Assembly (NCBI RefSeq): GCF_026586795.1
Contig: NZ_JAPFGY010000008.1
Coordinates: 1-64,000 of the forward strand
DNA from: Erythrobacter sp. WG
GTDB taxonomy: Bacteria; Pseudomonadota; Alphaproteobacteria; Sphingomonadales; Sphingomonadaceae
Direction of reading: 5' to 3'
DNA: 64,000 nt
Shown here: positions 23,066 to 31,341 of the stretch, one piece after another
Layout of the letters: the number at the start of each line of letters is the position of its first letter
Position numbering within the stretch: the first letter of the stretch is position 1
The notes under the pieces: generated by a model
Told to the model about the DNA's origin: nothing
Database searches by the model: none
The model's input: the letters and a program-made list of their open reading frames with translations, nothing else
Position numbers and translations under genes: made by a program

Positions 23066-25783
23066 GTGAACTCTCCCCCACCTTTCCGCCCCGCCGATGA
23101 CGCGCGCGTGCGCGCCGTGCTCGGGCCGACCAACACCGGCAAGACGCACCTCGCGATCGAGCGGATGTGCGGCCATTCCAGCGGCATGATGGGCTTCCCG
23201 CTGCGCCTGCTGGCGCGCGAGGTCTATGACCGGGTGCGCGCCATCAAGGGCGACAGGCAGGTTGCCCTCATCACCGGCGAGGAGCGGATCGAGCCGCCGG
23301 ACGCGCGCTATTTCCTGTGCACCGCCGAGGCCATGCCGAGGACAACGGGCGAGGTCGCCTTCGTCGGCCTCGACGAGGCGCAATTGGGCGCGGACCCGGA
23401 ACGCGGGCACATCTTCGCCGATCGCCTGCTCCATGCCCGGGGTCGGGAGGAGACGATGATCCTCGGCAGCGCGACCCTCGAACCGATGGTCAAGGCGCTG
23501 ATCCCCAAGGCCGAGATCACCAGCCGCCCGCGCTTTTCCACGCTCTCCCACGCCGGGATCTGCAAGCTCTCCCGCCTGCCGCGCCGCTCGGCGGTGGTCG
23601 CCTTCAGCGTGGAGCAGGTCTACGCCATGGCCGAGGCCCTGCGGCGGTTCCGGGGCGGCGCGGCGGTCGTCATGGGCGCGCTCTCGCCCGAAACCCGCAA
23701 CAAGCAGGTCGCGATGTTCCAGGCGGGCGAGGTCGATTACATCGTCGCCACCGACGCGATCGGCATGGGGCTGAACCTCGATCTCGATCATGTCGCCTTC
23801 GCCAGCCTCTCCAAGTTCGACGGACGCAGGAAACGGCGCCTGACCCCCTCCGAAATGGCACAGATCGCCGGGCGCGCCGGGCGGCACCAGCGCGACGGAA
23901 CCTTCGGCACTTTGTCGGGCATGGCGAAGGGGGACGGCGAACCCCTCCAGTTTACCGACGAGGAGGTCTACGCGATCGAGGAACACAAGTTCGCGCCCCT
24001 CACCCACCTGTTCTGGCGCGACGCCGATCCGCGCTACGATTCGCTCGGCGCATTGATCGCCGATCTCGAAGCGCGACCCCGCAAGCAGGTGCTCAAGGCG
24101 GCGCCCGAGGCGATCGACCTCGCCGTGCTGAAGCGCCTCGCCGCCGATCCCATCGCTGACACGGTAAAGGGCGCAGGCAGCGTGCGCCGGTTCTGGGAGG
24201 CCTGCTCGCTTCCCGATTTCCGCTCGCTGGGGGTGGAACAGCACGCGCGCTTCGTCGCCCGGCTGTGGGACGACTTGCAGGGGGGATACATCGGCGCGGA
24301 TTTCGTCGCCGCGCGGATCGCCGAGCTTGACCGGATGCAGGGCGACATCGACACGCTGCAGGGGCGGATCGCGGCGATTCGCAGCTGGGCCTACATCTGC
24401 CAGCGGCCCGATTGGGTGCTGGCCCGTGACGAAATGGCCGCGCGGGCACGCGCGGTCGAGGCGAAGCTCTCGGATGCGCTGCACGCGCGGCTGACCGAGC
24501 GTTTCGTGAACCGAAGGACGACTCTCTTGATGAAATCGCTGGGGCAGGACGCGGGCGCGCTGCCCGTCACGCTCGAACCCGACGGGCACCTCACGGTCGA
24601 GGGCGAGTCGATCGGACGGCTCGAGGGCTTCCGCTTCCATGTCGATCCCTCGGCCGGCGTCGCCGACCGGCGGATGCTGCTCGCCGCAGGAGAAAAGGCG
24701 CTGCCCGCGCTGCTTGCGGAACGCGCCGAATGGCTGCTGGCGCAGGGTCTTGCCGAGCTGGCGATCAGCGGCGGCGCGATCCGCTGGCAGGGCCGCGCGC
24801 TCGCCGAGATCACCTTCCCCGGCCAGCCCGGTGCCGGGCACTTCGGCACGCCGCGCCTCGCCCTGACCCGCGACCTTGCGCTTCTGCCCGATGCGGCGAA
24901 GACGAAGCTGGAAGCGGGCCTTGCCGCATGGCTCGAGAAGGAACTGGAGCCCTTGGAGCCGCTGAGGAAACTCGCCGAGGCGGCGCGCGATCCGGCGGCG
25001 GGCTCGCAGGCGCGCGCGCTGGTCATCACCCTGATCGAGGCGCGCGGCGTGATTTCCCGCGAGGAGGCCGGGTTGGAGAATCTCCCCAAGGAGATGCGGC
25101 CCTACTTGCGCAAGCTTGGGGTGACCTTCGGCGCGCTCGACATCTTCGATGCGCCGCTGCTGAAGCCGGCCCCGCGCCGGCTGCTCCACGCCTTGGGCCT
25201 CGATCCGCGCCCGGTGCAGGAGGCGATGCTGCCGGTGCTCGCCGAGGGAAGCTGGGCGAAGGGGCGCCTGCCCGCCGGCTACCGCTATGCGGGTTCGCAG
25301 GCGATCCGGGTCGACCTTGCCGAGAAGATCTTTCGCGCCGCCTTCGAGGCGCGGGCGAAGGTGGCCGAGGCGCATCCCAAGGAGCGGGGCCGCCCGTTCC
25401 GCGTCGACCTCGCGCTGGCGGTTTCGGTGGGTCTGGAGGCGGACAACGCCCGCCGCCTGCTCGGCAGCGCCGGGTTCCGCTGCGAACGCGCCCGCCCGCT
25501 TGCCGAAGGCGCCTTCGGTCCGGCGGCGCCCGACCGCTGGTTCTGGCGGCCCCGCAAGCCCGGGGACAGGGAAGAGCGCCGACCGCCCGCGCGCCATGAC
25601 AACAAGGGCAAGCCGCGCGGCCAGCGTCCGGCAGGGGGCGGCCAGACCCCGTCCAGACCCCCGGTAGAGGGCGTCAAGCGTGGCCCAAGGCCCGCCCAGA
25701 CCCCCGCCAGACCCCCCCTAGACACCGGCCCGGCGCGCGCCGGCGGCGCCTTCGACAAGCTGGCGGACCTGTTCAAGCGATGA
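23066..25783 (+). CDS. Suv3-like helicase-related protein
   Basis: A 905-residue SF2 RNA/DNA helicase similar to mitochondrial Suv3. Walker A is GPTNTGKT (residues 20-27), Walker B VGLDEAQL, motif III LGSATL, motif V TDAIGMGLNLDLD and motif VI QIAGRAGRH. Beyond about residue 420 it has a long C-terminal extension ending in a low-complexity, Pro/Arg/Gly-rich tail. The tail DNA carries two copies of a 28-base dispersed repeat. The start is uncertain: GTG 23066 fits the family, and ATG 23021 is an alternative. It overlaps the S4 gene by ATGA and leads the cluster helicase-S4-fdxA-carD, conserved in alphaproteobacteria. Confidence 0.85.
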   Translation: MNSPPPFRPADDARVRAVLGPTNTGKTHLAIERMCGHSSGMMGFPLRLLAREVYDRVRAIKGDRQVALITGEERIEPPDARYFLCTAEAMPRTTGEVAFVGLDEAQLGADPERGHIFADRLLHARGREETMILGSATLEPMVKALIPKAEITSRPRFSTLSHAGICKLSRLPRRSAVVAFSVEQVYAMAEALRRFRGGAAVVMGALSPETRNKQVAMFQAGEVDYIVATDAIGMGLNLDLDHVAFASLSKFDGRRKRRLTPSEMAQIAGRAGRHQRDGTFGTLSGMAKGDGEPLQFTDEEVYAIEEHKFAPLTHLFWRDADPRYDSLGALIADLEARPRKQVLKAAPEAIDLAVLKRLAADPIADTVKGAGSVRRFWEACSLPDFRSLGVEQHARFVARLWDDLQGGYIGADFVAARIAELDRMQGDIDTLQGRIAAIRSWAYICQRPDWVLARDEMAARARAVEAKLSDALHARLTERFVNRRTTLLMKSLGQDAGALPVTLEPDGHLTVEGESIGRLEGFRFHVDPSAGVADRRMLLAAGEKALPALLAERAEWLLAQGLAELAISGGAIRWQGRALAEITFPGQPGAGHFGTPRLALTRDLALLPDAAKTKLEAGLAAWLEKELEPLEPLRKLAEAARDPAAGSQARALVITLIEARGVISREEAGLENLPKEMRPYLRKLGVTFGALDIFDAPLLKPAPRRLLHALGLDPRPVQEAMLPVLAEGSWAKGRLPAGYRYAGSQAIRVDLAEKIFRAAFEARAKVAEAHPKERGRPFRVDLALAVSVGLEADNARRLLGSAGFRCERARPLAEGAFGPAAPDRWFWRPRKPGDREERRPPARHDNKGKPRGQRPAGGGQTPSRPPVEGVKRGPRPAQTPARPPLDTGPARAGGAFDKLADLFKR
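25642..25723 (+). repeat. Two copies of a dispersed 28-base repeat inside the helicase gene
   Basis: Copies lie at 25642-25669 and 25696-25723. Each consists of two CCAGACCCC units followed by TAGAG or TAGAC. The second copy differs from the minus-strand copy inside aroE (49123-49150) at only three of 28 positions. Related CTAGACCCCCTCCAGCC units are at 1975-2023. The copies encode the low-complexity tail segments QTPSRPPVE and QTPARPPLD. Confidence 0.75.
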
Positions 25784-26139
25784 GCGCAAGCGGGACGGCG
25801 AGCCTGCGGATCGACCGGCTGCTGGTCTATCTGCGCTTTGCCCGCACCCGCTCCGCCGCCGATGCGCTGATCGCCGCCCGCGCGGTCAGGCGCAACCGCC
25901 AGCACGTTGCGCGCGGGGCGGAAGGGGTGCGGATCGGCGACGTCCTGACCCTTGCCGTCGGGGGCCGCGTCCGGGTGATCGAGCTCCTCGCGCTGCCCAC
26001 CCGGCGCGGCGGCCCGGCCGAGGCGCTGGCGCATTATCGCGAGGTTGACGGGGCGGCTCTTGACCCTCAGGGACAAAACGCCATAGGCGCATCCCCTGTG
26101 CCGGGCGCGGGGCCCGGCGATCCTTCAGACACCTGGTGA
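25780..26139 (+). CDS. S4-domain RNA-binding protein (Hsp15-like)
   Basis: A 119-residue protein with an S4 RNA-binding domain at about residues 8-65 ([20 protein letters not shown], then [10 protein letters not shown] and [18 protein letters not shown]). This resembles Hsp15, which binds stalled 50S subunits. The C-terminal 50 residues are unstructured. The start overlaps the helicase stop in an ATGA junction, and it ends ten bases before fdxA, so all three genes are probably one transcript. Confidence 0.85.
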   Translation: MSASGTASLRIDRLLVYLRFARTRSAADALIAARAVRRNRQHVARGAEGVRIGDVLTLAVGGRVRVIELLALPTRRGGPAEALAHYREVDGAALDPQGQNAIGASPVPGAGPGDPSDTW

Positions 26140-26149
26140 AAGAGCCGCA

Positions 26150-26488
26150 ATGACTTACGTCGTCACCGAAGACTGCATCAAGTGCAAGTACACCGACTGC
26201 GTGGAAGTGTGCCCGGTCGACTGTTTCTACGAAGGCGAGAACATGCTGGTGATCAACCCCAGCGAATGCATCGATTGCGGCGTGTGCGAGCCGGAATGCC
26301 CGGCCGAGGCGATTCTCCCCGATACCGAGGACGGCCTCGAGAAGTGGCTGGAACTCAACACCAAATATTCCGCGATGTGGCCGAACATCACCAGCCAGAA
26401 GGCGCCGCCCGAGGATGCCGACGCGCATAAGGGCGAAAAGGGCAAGTTCGAGAAGTACTTCAGCGCCGAGCCGGGCGAAGGGGACTGA
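26150..26488 (+). CDS. fdxA: Seven-iron ferredoxin FdxA
   Basis: A 112-residue ferredoxin of the [3Fe-4S][4Fe-4S] type. The first cysteine set is [18 protein letters not shown] and the second [12 protein letters not shown], after which a C-terminal helix-rich extension ends [11 protein letters not shown]. It is a soluble low-potential electron carrier. It sits as the third gene of the helicase-S4-fdxA unit, followed by a hairpin at 26502-26525 that may end the transcript before carD. Confidence 0.95.
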   Translation: MTYVVTEDCIKCKYTDCVEVCPVDCFYEGENMLVINPSECIDCGVCEPECPAEAILPDTEDGLEKWLELNTKYSAMWPNITSQKAPPEDADAHKGEKGKFEKYFSAEPGEGD

Positions 26489-26501
26489 GTTTTCTGCTTA
26501 T

Positions 26502-26537
26502 CTGCGGAGTTTTGCAACTCCGCAGGTTGCCTGCAAC
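26502..26537 (+). terminator. Hairpin pair after fdxA (possible terminator)
   Basis: A perfect ten-base stem, CTGCGGAGTT / AACTCCGCAG with a four-base TTGC loop (26502-26525), is followed at once by a smaller hairpin GTTGC-CT-GCAAC (26526-26537). They lie 14 bases after the fdxA stop. There is no T-tract, so termination would be weak or Rho-assisted; RNA stabilisation is an alternative. Confidence 0.5.
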
Positions 26538-26569
26538 GAGCGACTCGCAATTTCGTCGCGGGCGTGTTA

Positions 26570-26575
26570 TATAAT
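26570..26575 (+). promoter_or_regulatory. Candidate -10 element of the carD promoter
   Basis: TATAAT stands out in this GC-rich gap, 180 bases upstream of the carD start. The -35 region is poor (GCAATT at 17 bases), so the call rests on the -10 box alone. If correct, carD has a long, GC-rich leader of about 175 bases. Confidence 0.35.
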
Positions 26576-26756
26576 GTCCCGACCGCGCCGGGCCGAGCCC
26601 CGCGCGCAGGCGTGAAAACCAGGAAGGCCCGACACCAGCAACCCCCCGACCGGACGTTCCGCACCCGGCGCTCGCCCCGTGAGGGGCCAGGGTCGCGCCG
26701 CCGGGTTCGTCGCCCCTCTCCCCGTTGCCTGGATCGGCCGATTGAAAGGACCTTGC

Positions 26757-27293
26757 ATGGCAAGCACCGCTAACGCGTTCACCGTCGGCGATTATGTTGT
26801 CTACCCCAAGCACGGCGTTGGCCGGGTGGTCGAGCTCCAGCGCGAGGAAATCGCCGGGATGCAGCTTGAACTCTATGTCCTGCGGTTCGAAAAGGAGCGC
26901 ATGACCCTGCGCGTCCCCGTCAACAAGGTCGAAGCGATCGGGATGCGCAAGCTGTCTTCCGACAAGACGCTGAAGCAGGCCATGGAAACGCTGAAGGGCA
27001 AGCCCAAGGTCAAGCGCACCATGTGGTCGCGCCGCGCGCAGGAATACGAAGCCAAGATCAACTCGGGCGACCTCGTGTCGATCGCCGAGGTGACCCGCGA
27101 CCTGTTCCGCCCCGAGGACCAGCCCGAGCAGTCCTATTCGGAACGCCAGATCTTCGAAGCGGCGTCCTCGCGCCTCGCCCGCGAACTGGCGGCGATGGAG
27201 GAAACCGACGAGCCCACCGCGCTCGGCAAGATCCTCGACGTGCTGCGCGAGCACGCGCCGCAGTATTACGAGAACGCCGCCGAGGAAGGCTGA
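26757..27293 (+). CDS. CarD family transcriptional regulator
   Basis: A 178-residue CarD/CdnL protein. The N-terminal RNA-polymerase interacting domain (about 8-65) reads AFTVGDYVVYPKHGVGRVVE and YVLRFEKERMTLRVPVNK. The helical C-terminal domain (about 70-165) has KGKPKVKRTMWSRRAQEYE. The family binds the RNAP beta subunit and stabilises open complexes at promoters such as those for rRNA. ATG 26757 is preceded by AAGGA. A strong terminator follows at 27321. Confidence 0.95.
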   Translation: MASTANAFTVGDYVVYPKHGVGRVVELQREEIAGMQLELYVLRFEKERMTLRVPVNKVEAIGMRKLSSDKTLKQAMETLKGKPKVKRTMWSRRAQEYEAKINSGDLVSIAEVTRDLFRPEDQPEQSYSERQIFEAASSRLARELAAMEETDEPTALGKILDVLREHAPQYYENAAEEG

Positions 27294-27320
27294 GCCCTCC
27301 ACCAGCGTTGGATTACCGAA

Positions 27321-27348
27321 GGGCCGCTCCAACCGGGGCGGCCCTTTT
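27321..27348 (+). terminator. Rho-independent terminator of carD
   Basis: Stem GGGCCGC (27321-27327) and GCGGCCC (27338-27344) with a ten-base loop, followed by TTTT. It starts 28 bases after the carD stop. Confidence 0.88.
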
Positions 27349-27361
27349 CGTTTGCGCGGGC

Positions 27362-27389
27362 TTGCGAGGTGTATTACACAGACAATACG
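27362..27389 (+). promoter_or_regulatory. Promoter and candidate operator of the GIN-domain lipoprotein gene
   Basis: TTGCGA (27362-27367), a 16-base spacer and AATACG (27384-27389) form a reasonable promoter 19 bases upstream of ATG 27408. The stretch 27369-27389 has the form TGTATT-N8-AATAC and matches the element in the pcm promoter (61452-61472) at 17 of 21 positions. It also contains the palindrome GTGTATTACAC. A shared regulator is a reasonable inference. Confidence 0.5.
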
Positions 27390-27407
27390 CCAAGGGAGAA
27401 CCACCGC

Positions 27408-28202
27408 ATGATCATCGCCCCCCAACGCCGCCTCGCCCCGCTCGCGCTGCTGGCGCTCGCCGCCACCCTCGCGGGATGCGATGGCGCGGATATCGAGATC
27501 AACGGCCAGAAGGGCGTGCCGCTCAGCGAGGTCGAGATCGCCGGTCCGCCGCCTTCGGAGATCATCCTGGGCTCGGGCGACACCGTGGTCGTCACCGAGG
27601 GCAACACTTTCGCCCTCAAGGTCGAAGGCGAGGACACCGATTCGCTGCGCTTCGTGCGCGATAGCGAGGTGATCGCCGTCACCCGCACAGACGGCTGGTC
27701 GGGCCGGAGCGACGCGGTGATCCGCATCACCATGCCCGCCCCCAAGGAGATCGTGATCGGCGGATCGGGCACGGTGAAGACCCCCGCCCTCGCCAGCACC
27801 GCATCGGTGAATATCGGCGGCAGCGGCACGGTCGAATTCGGACGCGTCGCCGCGGAGAAACTCGATATCAACATCGGCGGGAACGGCACGGTACAGGGCG
27901 CCGGCACGGCCAAGGCCCTTGAGGTGCTGATCGGCGGGAGCGGCAAGGTGATGATGCCGCAGCTCAAGGCCGACAAGGCCGAGGTCTCGATCGGCGGCAG
28001 CGGCGATGTCGCCTTCGCCTCGGACGGCACGGTCGAAGCCAATATCGGCGGCGCGGGCGATGTGCGGGTGACCGGCAACGCCAAGTGCACGGTCAACGCC
28101 TTCGGCTCGGGCACGCTCACCTGCGCGCCGGGCGGCGGTGCGACAAGCGGGGCGAGCGCGGCGATCCCGGCACCCGCCCCTGAGGGCAACTCCGCGCAAT
28201 AG
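27408..28202 (+). CDS. GIN-domain lipoprotein (DUF2807)
   Basis: A 264-residue predicted lipoprotein. The signal peptide ends in the lipobox LAGC with Cys24 as the lipidated residue. The mature protein has the head-GIN/DUF2807 fold with six regularly spaced IGGxG turns at about residues 117, 136, 156, 175, 195 and 213. This 19-20 residue period suggests a beta-helix. The tail is Pro/Ala-rich. These proteins are thought to be surface or periplasmic and have no established function. The gene stands behind its own promoter at 27362. Confidence 0.85.
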   Translation: MIIAPQRRLAPLALLALAATLAGCDGADIEINGQKGVPLSEVEIAGPPPSEIILGSGDTVVVTEGNTFALKVEGEDTDSLRFVRDSEVIAVTRTDGWSGRSDAVIRITMPAPKEIVIGGSGTVKTPALASTASVNIGGSGTVEFGRVAAEKLDINIGGNGTVQGAGTAKALEVLIGGSGKVMMPQLKADKAEVSIGGSGDVAFASDGTVEANIGGAGDVRVTGNAKCTVNAFGSGTLTCAPGGGATSGASAAIPAPAPEGNSAQ

Positions 28203-28243
28203 CATTTGCCTTCCGGCAAGTCCGGGGCGACAAGGGCGGCGTC

Positions 28244-28567
28244 ATGCGCACCCTCCCAATCCTCGCCCTCGGGCTTGCTTCGCTTGCCCTCCAGGGCTGT
28301 CTCGCCAAGGCCGCCGTCGGTGCCGTAACGCTGCCGGTCAAGGCCGCCAGCCGCGGGATCGACCTTGCCACCACCAGCCAATCCGAAGCCGACGAGAAGC
28401 GCGGCCGCGAAATCCGCAAGCGCGAGGAACGCCTCGGCCAGCTCGGGCGCGACTATGACCGGGCGATGCGGCGCTGCCAGCAGGGCGATGCGCGGGCCTG
28501 CGACAGCGCCCGCGTGATCCGCGCCGAGATGGACGCGCTGATGCCGGGCGTCCCGGTCGAGCGCTAG
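28244..28567 (+). CDS. Small lipoprotein of unknown function
   Basis: A 107-residue predicted lipoprotein starting MRTLPILALGLASLALQGC, with a lipobox ending at Cys19. The rest is a charged, probably helical segment (SEADEKRGREIRKREERLGQ) followed by RRCQQGDARACDSARV with a possible disulfide. I recognise no domain. It follows the GIN-domain gene by 41 bases and may share its transcript. Its 3' end overlaps the convergent Sua5 gene by four bases. Confidence 0.72.
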   Translation: MRTLPILALGLASLALQGCLAKAAVGAVTLPVKAASRGIDLATTSQSEADEKRGREIRKREERLGQLGRDYDRAMRRCQQGDARACDSARVIRAEMDALMPGVPVER

Positions 28568-29523
28568 GCGGCGGCGCGGCGCAGCCGGTCGTTGATCGCC
28601 CGGCCGACGCCGTGTTCGGGCACCGGCGCGACCGCGATGCGCGGCTGAGGCGCACGCGCGGCTTCGTGAAGGCAGGCGTAGAGGCGGGATGCGGCTTCAC
28701 TCAGAACCCCGCCTGCCGATAACGTGCAATCGCCTTCGACCGGCCCGAACCCGATCAGGAACTCGCCCGGCTCGGCGTCCAGCGCATCGAGCCGCACTGG
28801 CTTGCCGGGGGCGTAGTGGCTGGCGAGCTGGCCGGGGGCTTCGATCCTCGATCCTGCAGCCTCCGCTTGCCGCGGGTATGGCGTGTCCCGGTAATGCCGG
28901 TGCAAGGCATCCAGATCGACCGGCCCCGGCCTCAGCTCTCGCCAGGTCCCGTCGCGTCCTATGGCCAGAATGGTCGATTCCACACCCGCCTCGGTCGGGC
29001 CGGCATCGAGCACCATGTCGATCCGGCCGTCGAGCGAGGCGAGCACGTGCTCGGCGGTGGTCGGGCTGATGAAGCCGCTGCGGTTGGCCGAGGGCGCGGC
29101 CAGCGGAAAGTCGATCCGCTCCAGCAGCGCGCGCATGACCGGATGCGCAGGCGCGCGCAGGGCGACGGTCGGCAGGCCGGCCGTCACCGCTTCGGCAAGA
29201 TCGGCATGATCCTTCCTCGGCAGGACGAAGGTCAGGGGCCCCGGCCAGACCAGTTCCGCAAGGAGTTCGGCATCGGGGAGCCAATCGACATACCGCTCGG
29301 CCTGCTCCACCCCGCGCACATGGACGATCAGCGGGTTGAAGTCGGGCCTGCCCTTTGCGGCATAAATCCGCGCCACCGCCTCGGCGCTGTCGGCGCGCGC
29401 CGCAAGGCCGTAGACCGTCTCGGTCGGCACTGCCACGAGCCCGCCCGATTCGAGGATTCGCGCCGCTGCGGCGATCCCTGCGACGTCCGCCAGCCGCACT
29501 TCCGTAACGTTCTTGCCGCTCAT
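28564..29523 (-). CDS. L-threonylcarbamoyladenylate synthase (Sua5/TsaC type)
   Basis: A 319-residue enzyme making threonylcarbamoyl-AMP from threonine, bicarbonate and ATP, the first step of t6A37 synthesis in tRNA. The YrdC domain (about 12-195) shows GLVAVPTETVYGLAARA and KGRPDFNPLIVHV. The C-terminal Sua5 domain follows (APGQLASHYAPGKPVRLDAL), so this is the long, two-domain form. It is a single minus-strand gene between convergent and divergent neighbours. Confidence 0.9.
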   Translation of the reverse strand: MSGKNVTEVRLADVAGIAAAARILESGGLVAVPTETVYGLAARADSAEAVARIYAAKGRPDFNPLIVHVRGVEQAERYVDWLPDAELLAELVWPGPLTFVLPRKDHADLAEAVTAGLPTVALRAPAHPVMRALLERIDFPLAAPSANRSGFISPTTAEHVLASLDGRIDMVLDAGPTEAGVESTILAIGRDGTWRELRPGPVDLDALHRHYRDTPYPRQAEAAGSRIEAPGQLASHYAPGKPVRLDALDAEPGEFLIGFGPVEGDCTLSAGGVLSEAASRLYACLHEAARAPQPRIAVAPVPEHGVGRAINDRLRRAAA

Positions 29524-29597
29524 GGTCCGGCGCTATATTCGTTTGCCCGCCCTGCCAAGTGCGCCGGGCCTTCCCCTGATCCGAGGACCCTTTCCCA

Positions 29598-31340
29598 GTG
29601 ACCCCCTTCACCCCGCCGACCGCCGACCAGCTGCTCGCCATCCGCGTCAACGCCGGGATCGACGAGCTCGCCGCAACCGAGCGCTTCGCCCATGCCGAGC
29701 CCGATCTGGTCGAGGCGATCGTCGAGGGCGTGGGCCAATTCGCCGCCGGGGAATTCGCGCCCCTGAACCGCGTCGGCGACCTTGAAGGCGCGAGGCTGGA
29801 GAACGGGGTGGTGCGCCTGCCCGACGGCTTCGCCGCCGCCTACAAGGCCTATGTCGAGCAGGGCTGGAACGCCATCGCCTCCCCGGCGGCACACGGCGGT
29901 CAGGGCCTGCCCTTCACCCTCGCCTGCAACGTGCTCGAAAACCTGGGCGCCGCGAACATGGCCTTCACCCTCCTGCCGATGCTGAGCGTCGGTGCGATCG
30001 AGGCGCTGGAGCACCACGGTTCCCCCGCCCAGCAGGCGATGTATCTGCCCAAACTGGTGAGCGGTGAATGGTCGGGGACCATGAACCTCACCGAACCCGC
30101 CGCCGGGAGCGATGTCGGTGCGCTGCGTTCGACGGCGGAACCCATCGAGACAGGCGAACACGCAGGCAAATACAAGATCACCGGCCAGAAGATCTACATC
30201 ACCTGGGGCGAGCACGACCTTGCCGAGAACATCATCCACCTCGTGCTGGCGCGCCTCCCCGGCGCACCCGAGGGTTCGCGCGGGATCAGCCTGTTCGTGG
30301 TGCCCAAGTATCACGTGACCGCCGACGGCAGCCTCGGGCCGAAGAACGACCTCAGGTGCGTCAGCCTCGAGCACAAGCTCGGCATCAACGCCTCGCCCAC
30401 CTGCGTGATGAGCTACGGCGACAACGGCGAATGCATCGGCGAGCTGGTCGGCCAGCCCAACAAGGGCCTCGCCGCGATGTTCACAATGATGAACAACGCA
30501 CGCATCAATGTCGGCAACCAGGGCGCGCAGATCGCCGAGCGGGCGACCCAGCAGGCGCTCGCCTATGCGCGCGATCGGGTGCAGTCGGCGCGTGCGGGCT
30601 CGCCCGACAAGACCCCCGTCGCGATCATCGAGCACCCCGACGTGCGCCGCATGATCCTGCGCATGAAGGCGCTGACCGAAGGCGTGCGCGCGCTGCTCTA
30701 CTACTGCGCCGGGCAGGTCGACCGCGGCAACCTCGGCGACGAGGCGGCACGAGCGCGGGGCGAGATCGTGGTGCCCCTGATCAAGGCGTGGGGCACGGAT
30801 GTGGGCGTGGAAGTCTCGGGCCTCGGCATCCAGATCCACGGCGGCATGGGCTTCGTCGAGGAAACCGGCGCCGCCCAGCACTGGCGGGATTCGCGCATCG
30901 CCCCGATCTACGAAGGCACCAACGGCATCCAGGCCGCCGACCTCGTGACCCGCAAGCTCGGGCTCGAGAGCGGCGAGGCGATGGTCGCGCTGTTCGACAC
31001 CATCGCCCGCGAGACTGCCGACGAATTCGCCCTTTCGGCCCTCGCGCGGGACTGCGGCAATGTCGCGCGGTGGATGCGTGACGATGCCAGCCTCGACGAT
31101 CGTCTGGCCGGCAGCGTGCCCTTCTGCACGATGGCGGCGGTGTGCGTGGCCGGGTGGCAGCTGACGAAGCAGGCGGCGGCGGTCAAGGCCGGCGCGGCGC
31201 CCGAACTCGCTGCGACCAAGCCGGTGACGGTGCGCTTCTTCCTCGACCGGATCGTACCCGAGGCCGCGGGCCTCAAGGCTGGCGCCGTCGCGGGCGCAGA
31301 CCTGCTTTACGCGCTCCCCGCAGAAGCGCTGGTCGGCTGA
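29598..31340 (+). CDS. Acyl-CoA dehydrogenase (DmdC-like, long form)
   Basis: A 580-residue FAD-dependent acyl-CoA dehydrogenase with the extended C-terminal domain typical of DmdC/AidB-like enzymes. Visible motifs are MNLTEPAAGSDVGALRSTAE, the flavin-adjacent KITGQKIYITWGEHD, GIQIHGGMGFVEETGAAQHW and the catalytic-loop region IAPIYEGTNGIQAADLV. The substrate could be a fatty acyl-CoA or 3-methylmercaptopropionyl-CoA; the sequence does not decide it. The DUF815 ATPase gene starts one base after its stop. Confidence 0.9.
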   Translation: MTPFTPPTADQLLAIRVNAGIDELAATERFAHAEPDLVEAIVEGVGQFAAGEFAPLNRVGDLEGARLENGVVRLPDGFAAAYKAYVEQGWNAIASPAAHGGQGLPFTLACNVLENLGAANMAFTLLPMLSVGAIEALEHHGSPAQQAMYLPKLVSGEWSGTMNLTEPAAGSDVGALRSTAEPIETGEHAGKYKITGQKIYITWGEHDLAENIIHLVLARLPGAPEGSRGISLFVVPKYHVTADGSLGPKNDLRCVSLEHKLGINASPTCVMSYGDNGECIGELVGQPNKGLAAMFTMMNNARINVGNQGAQIAERATQQALAYARDRVQSARAGSPDKTPVAIIEHPDVRRMILRMKALTEGVRALLYYCAGQVDRGNLGDEAARARGEIVVPLIKAWGTDVGVEVSGLGIQIHGGMGFVEETGAAQHWRDSRIAPIYEGTNGIQAADLVTRKLGLESGEAMVALFDTIARETADEFALSALARDCGNVARWMRDDASLDDRLAGSVPFCTMAAVCVAGWQLTKQAAAVKAGAAPELAATKPVTVRFFLDRIVPEAAGLKAGAVAGADLLYALPAEALVG

Positions 31341-31341
31341 C

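Noticed and set aside
22586-25597. Open frame of about 1000 codons antisense to the Suv3-like helicase
   Set aside because: Helicase motifs on the plus strand are complete; the antisense product has no motif and spans two divergent genes.
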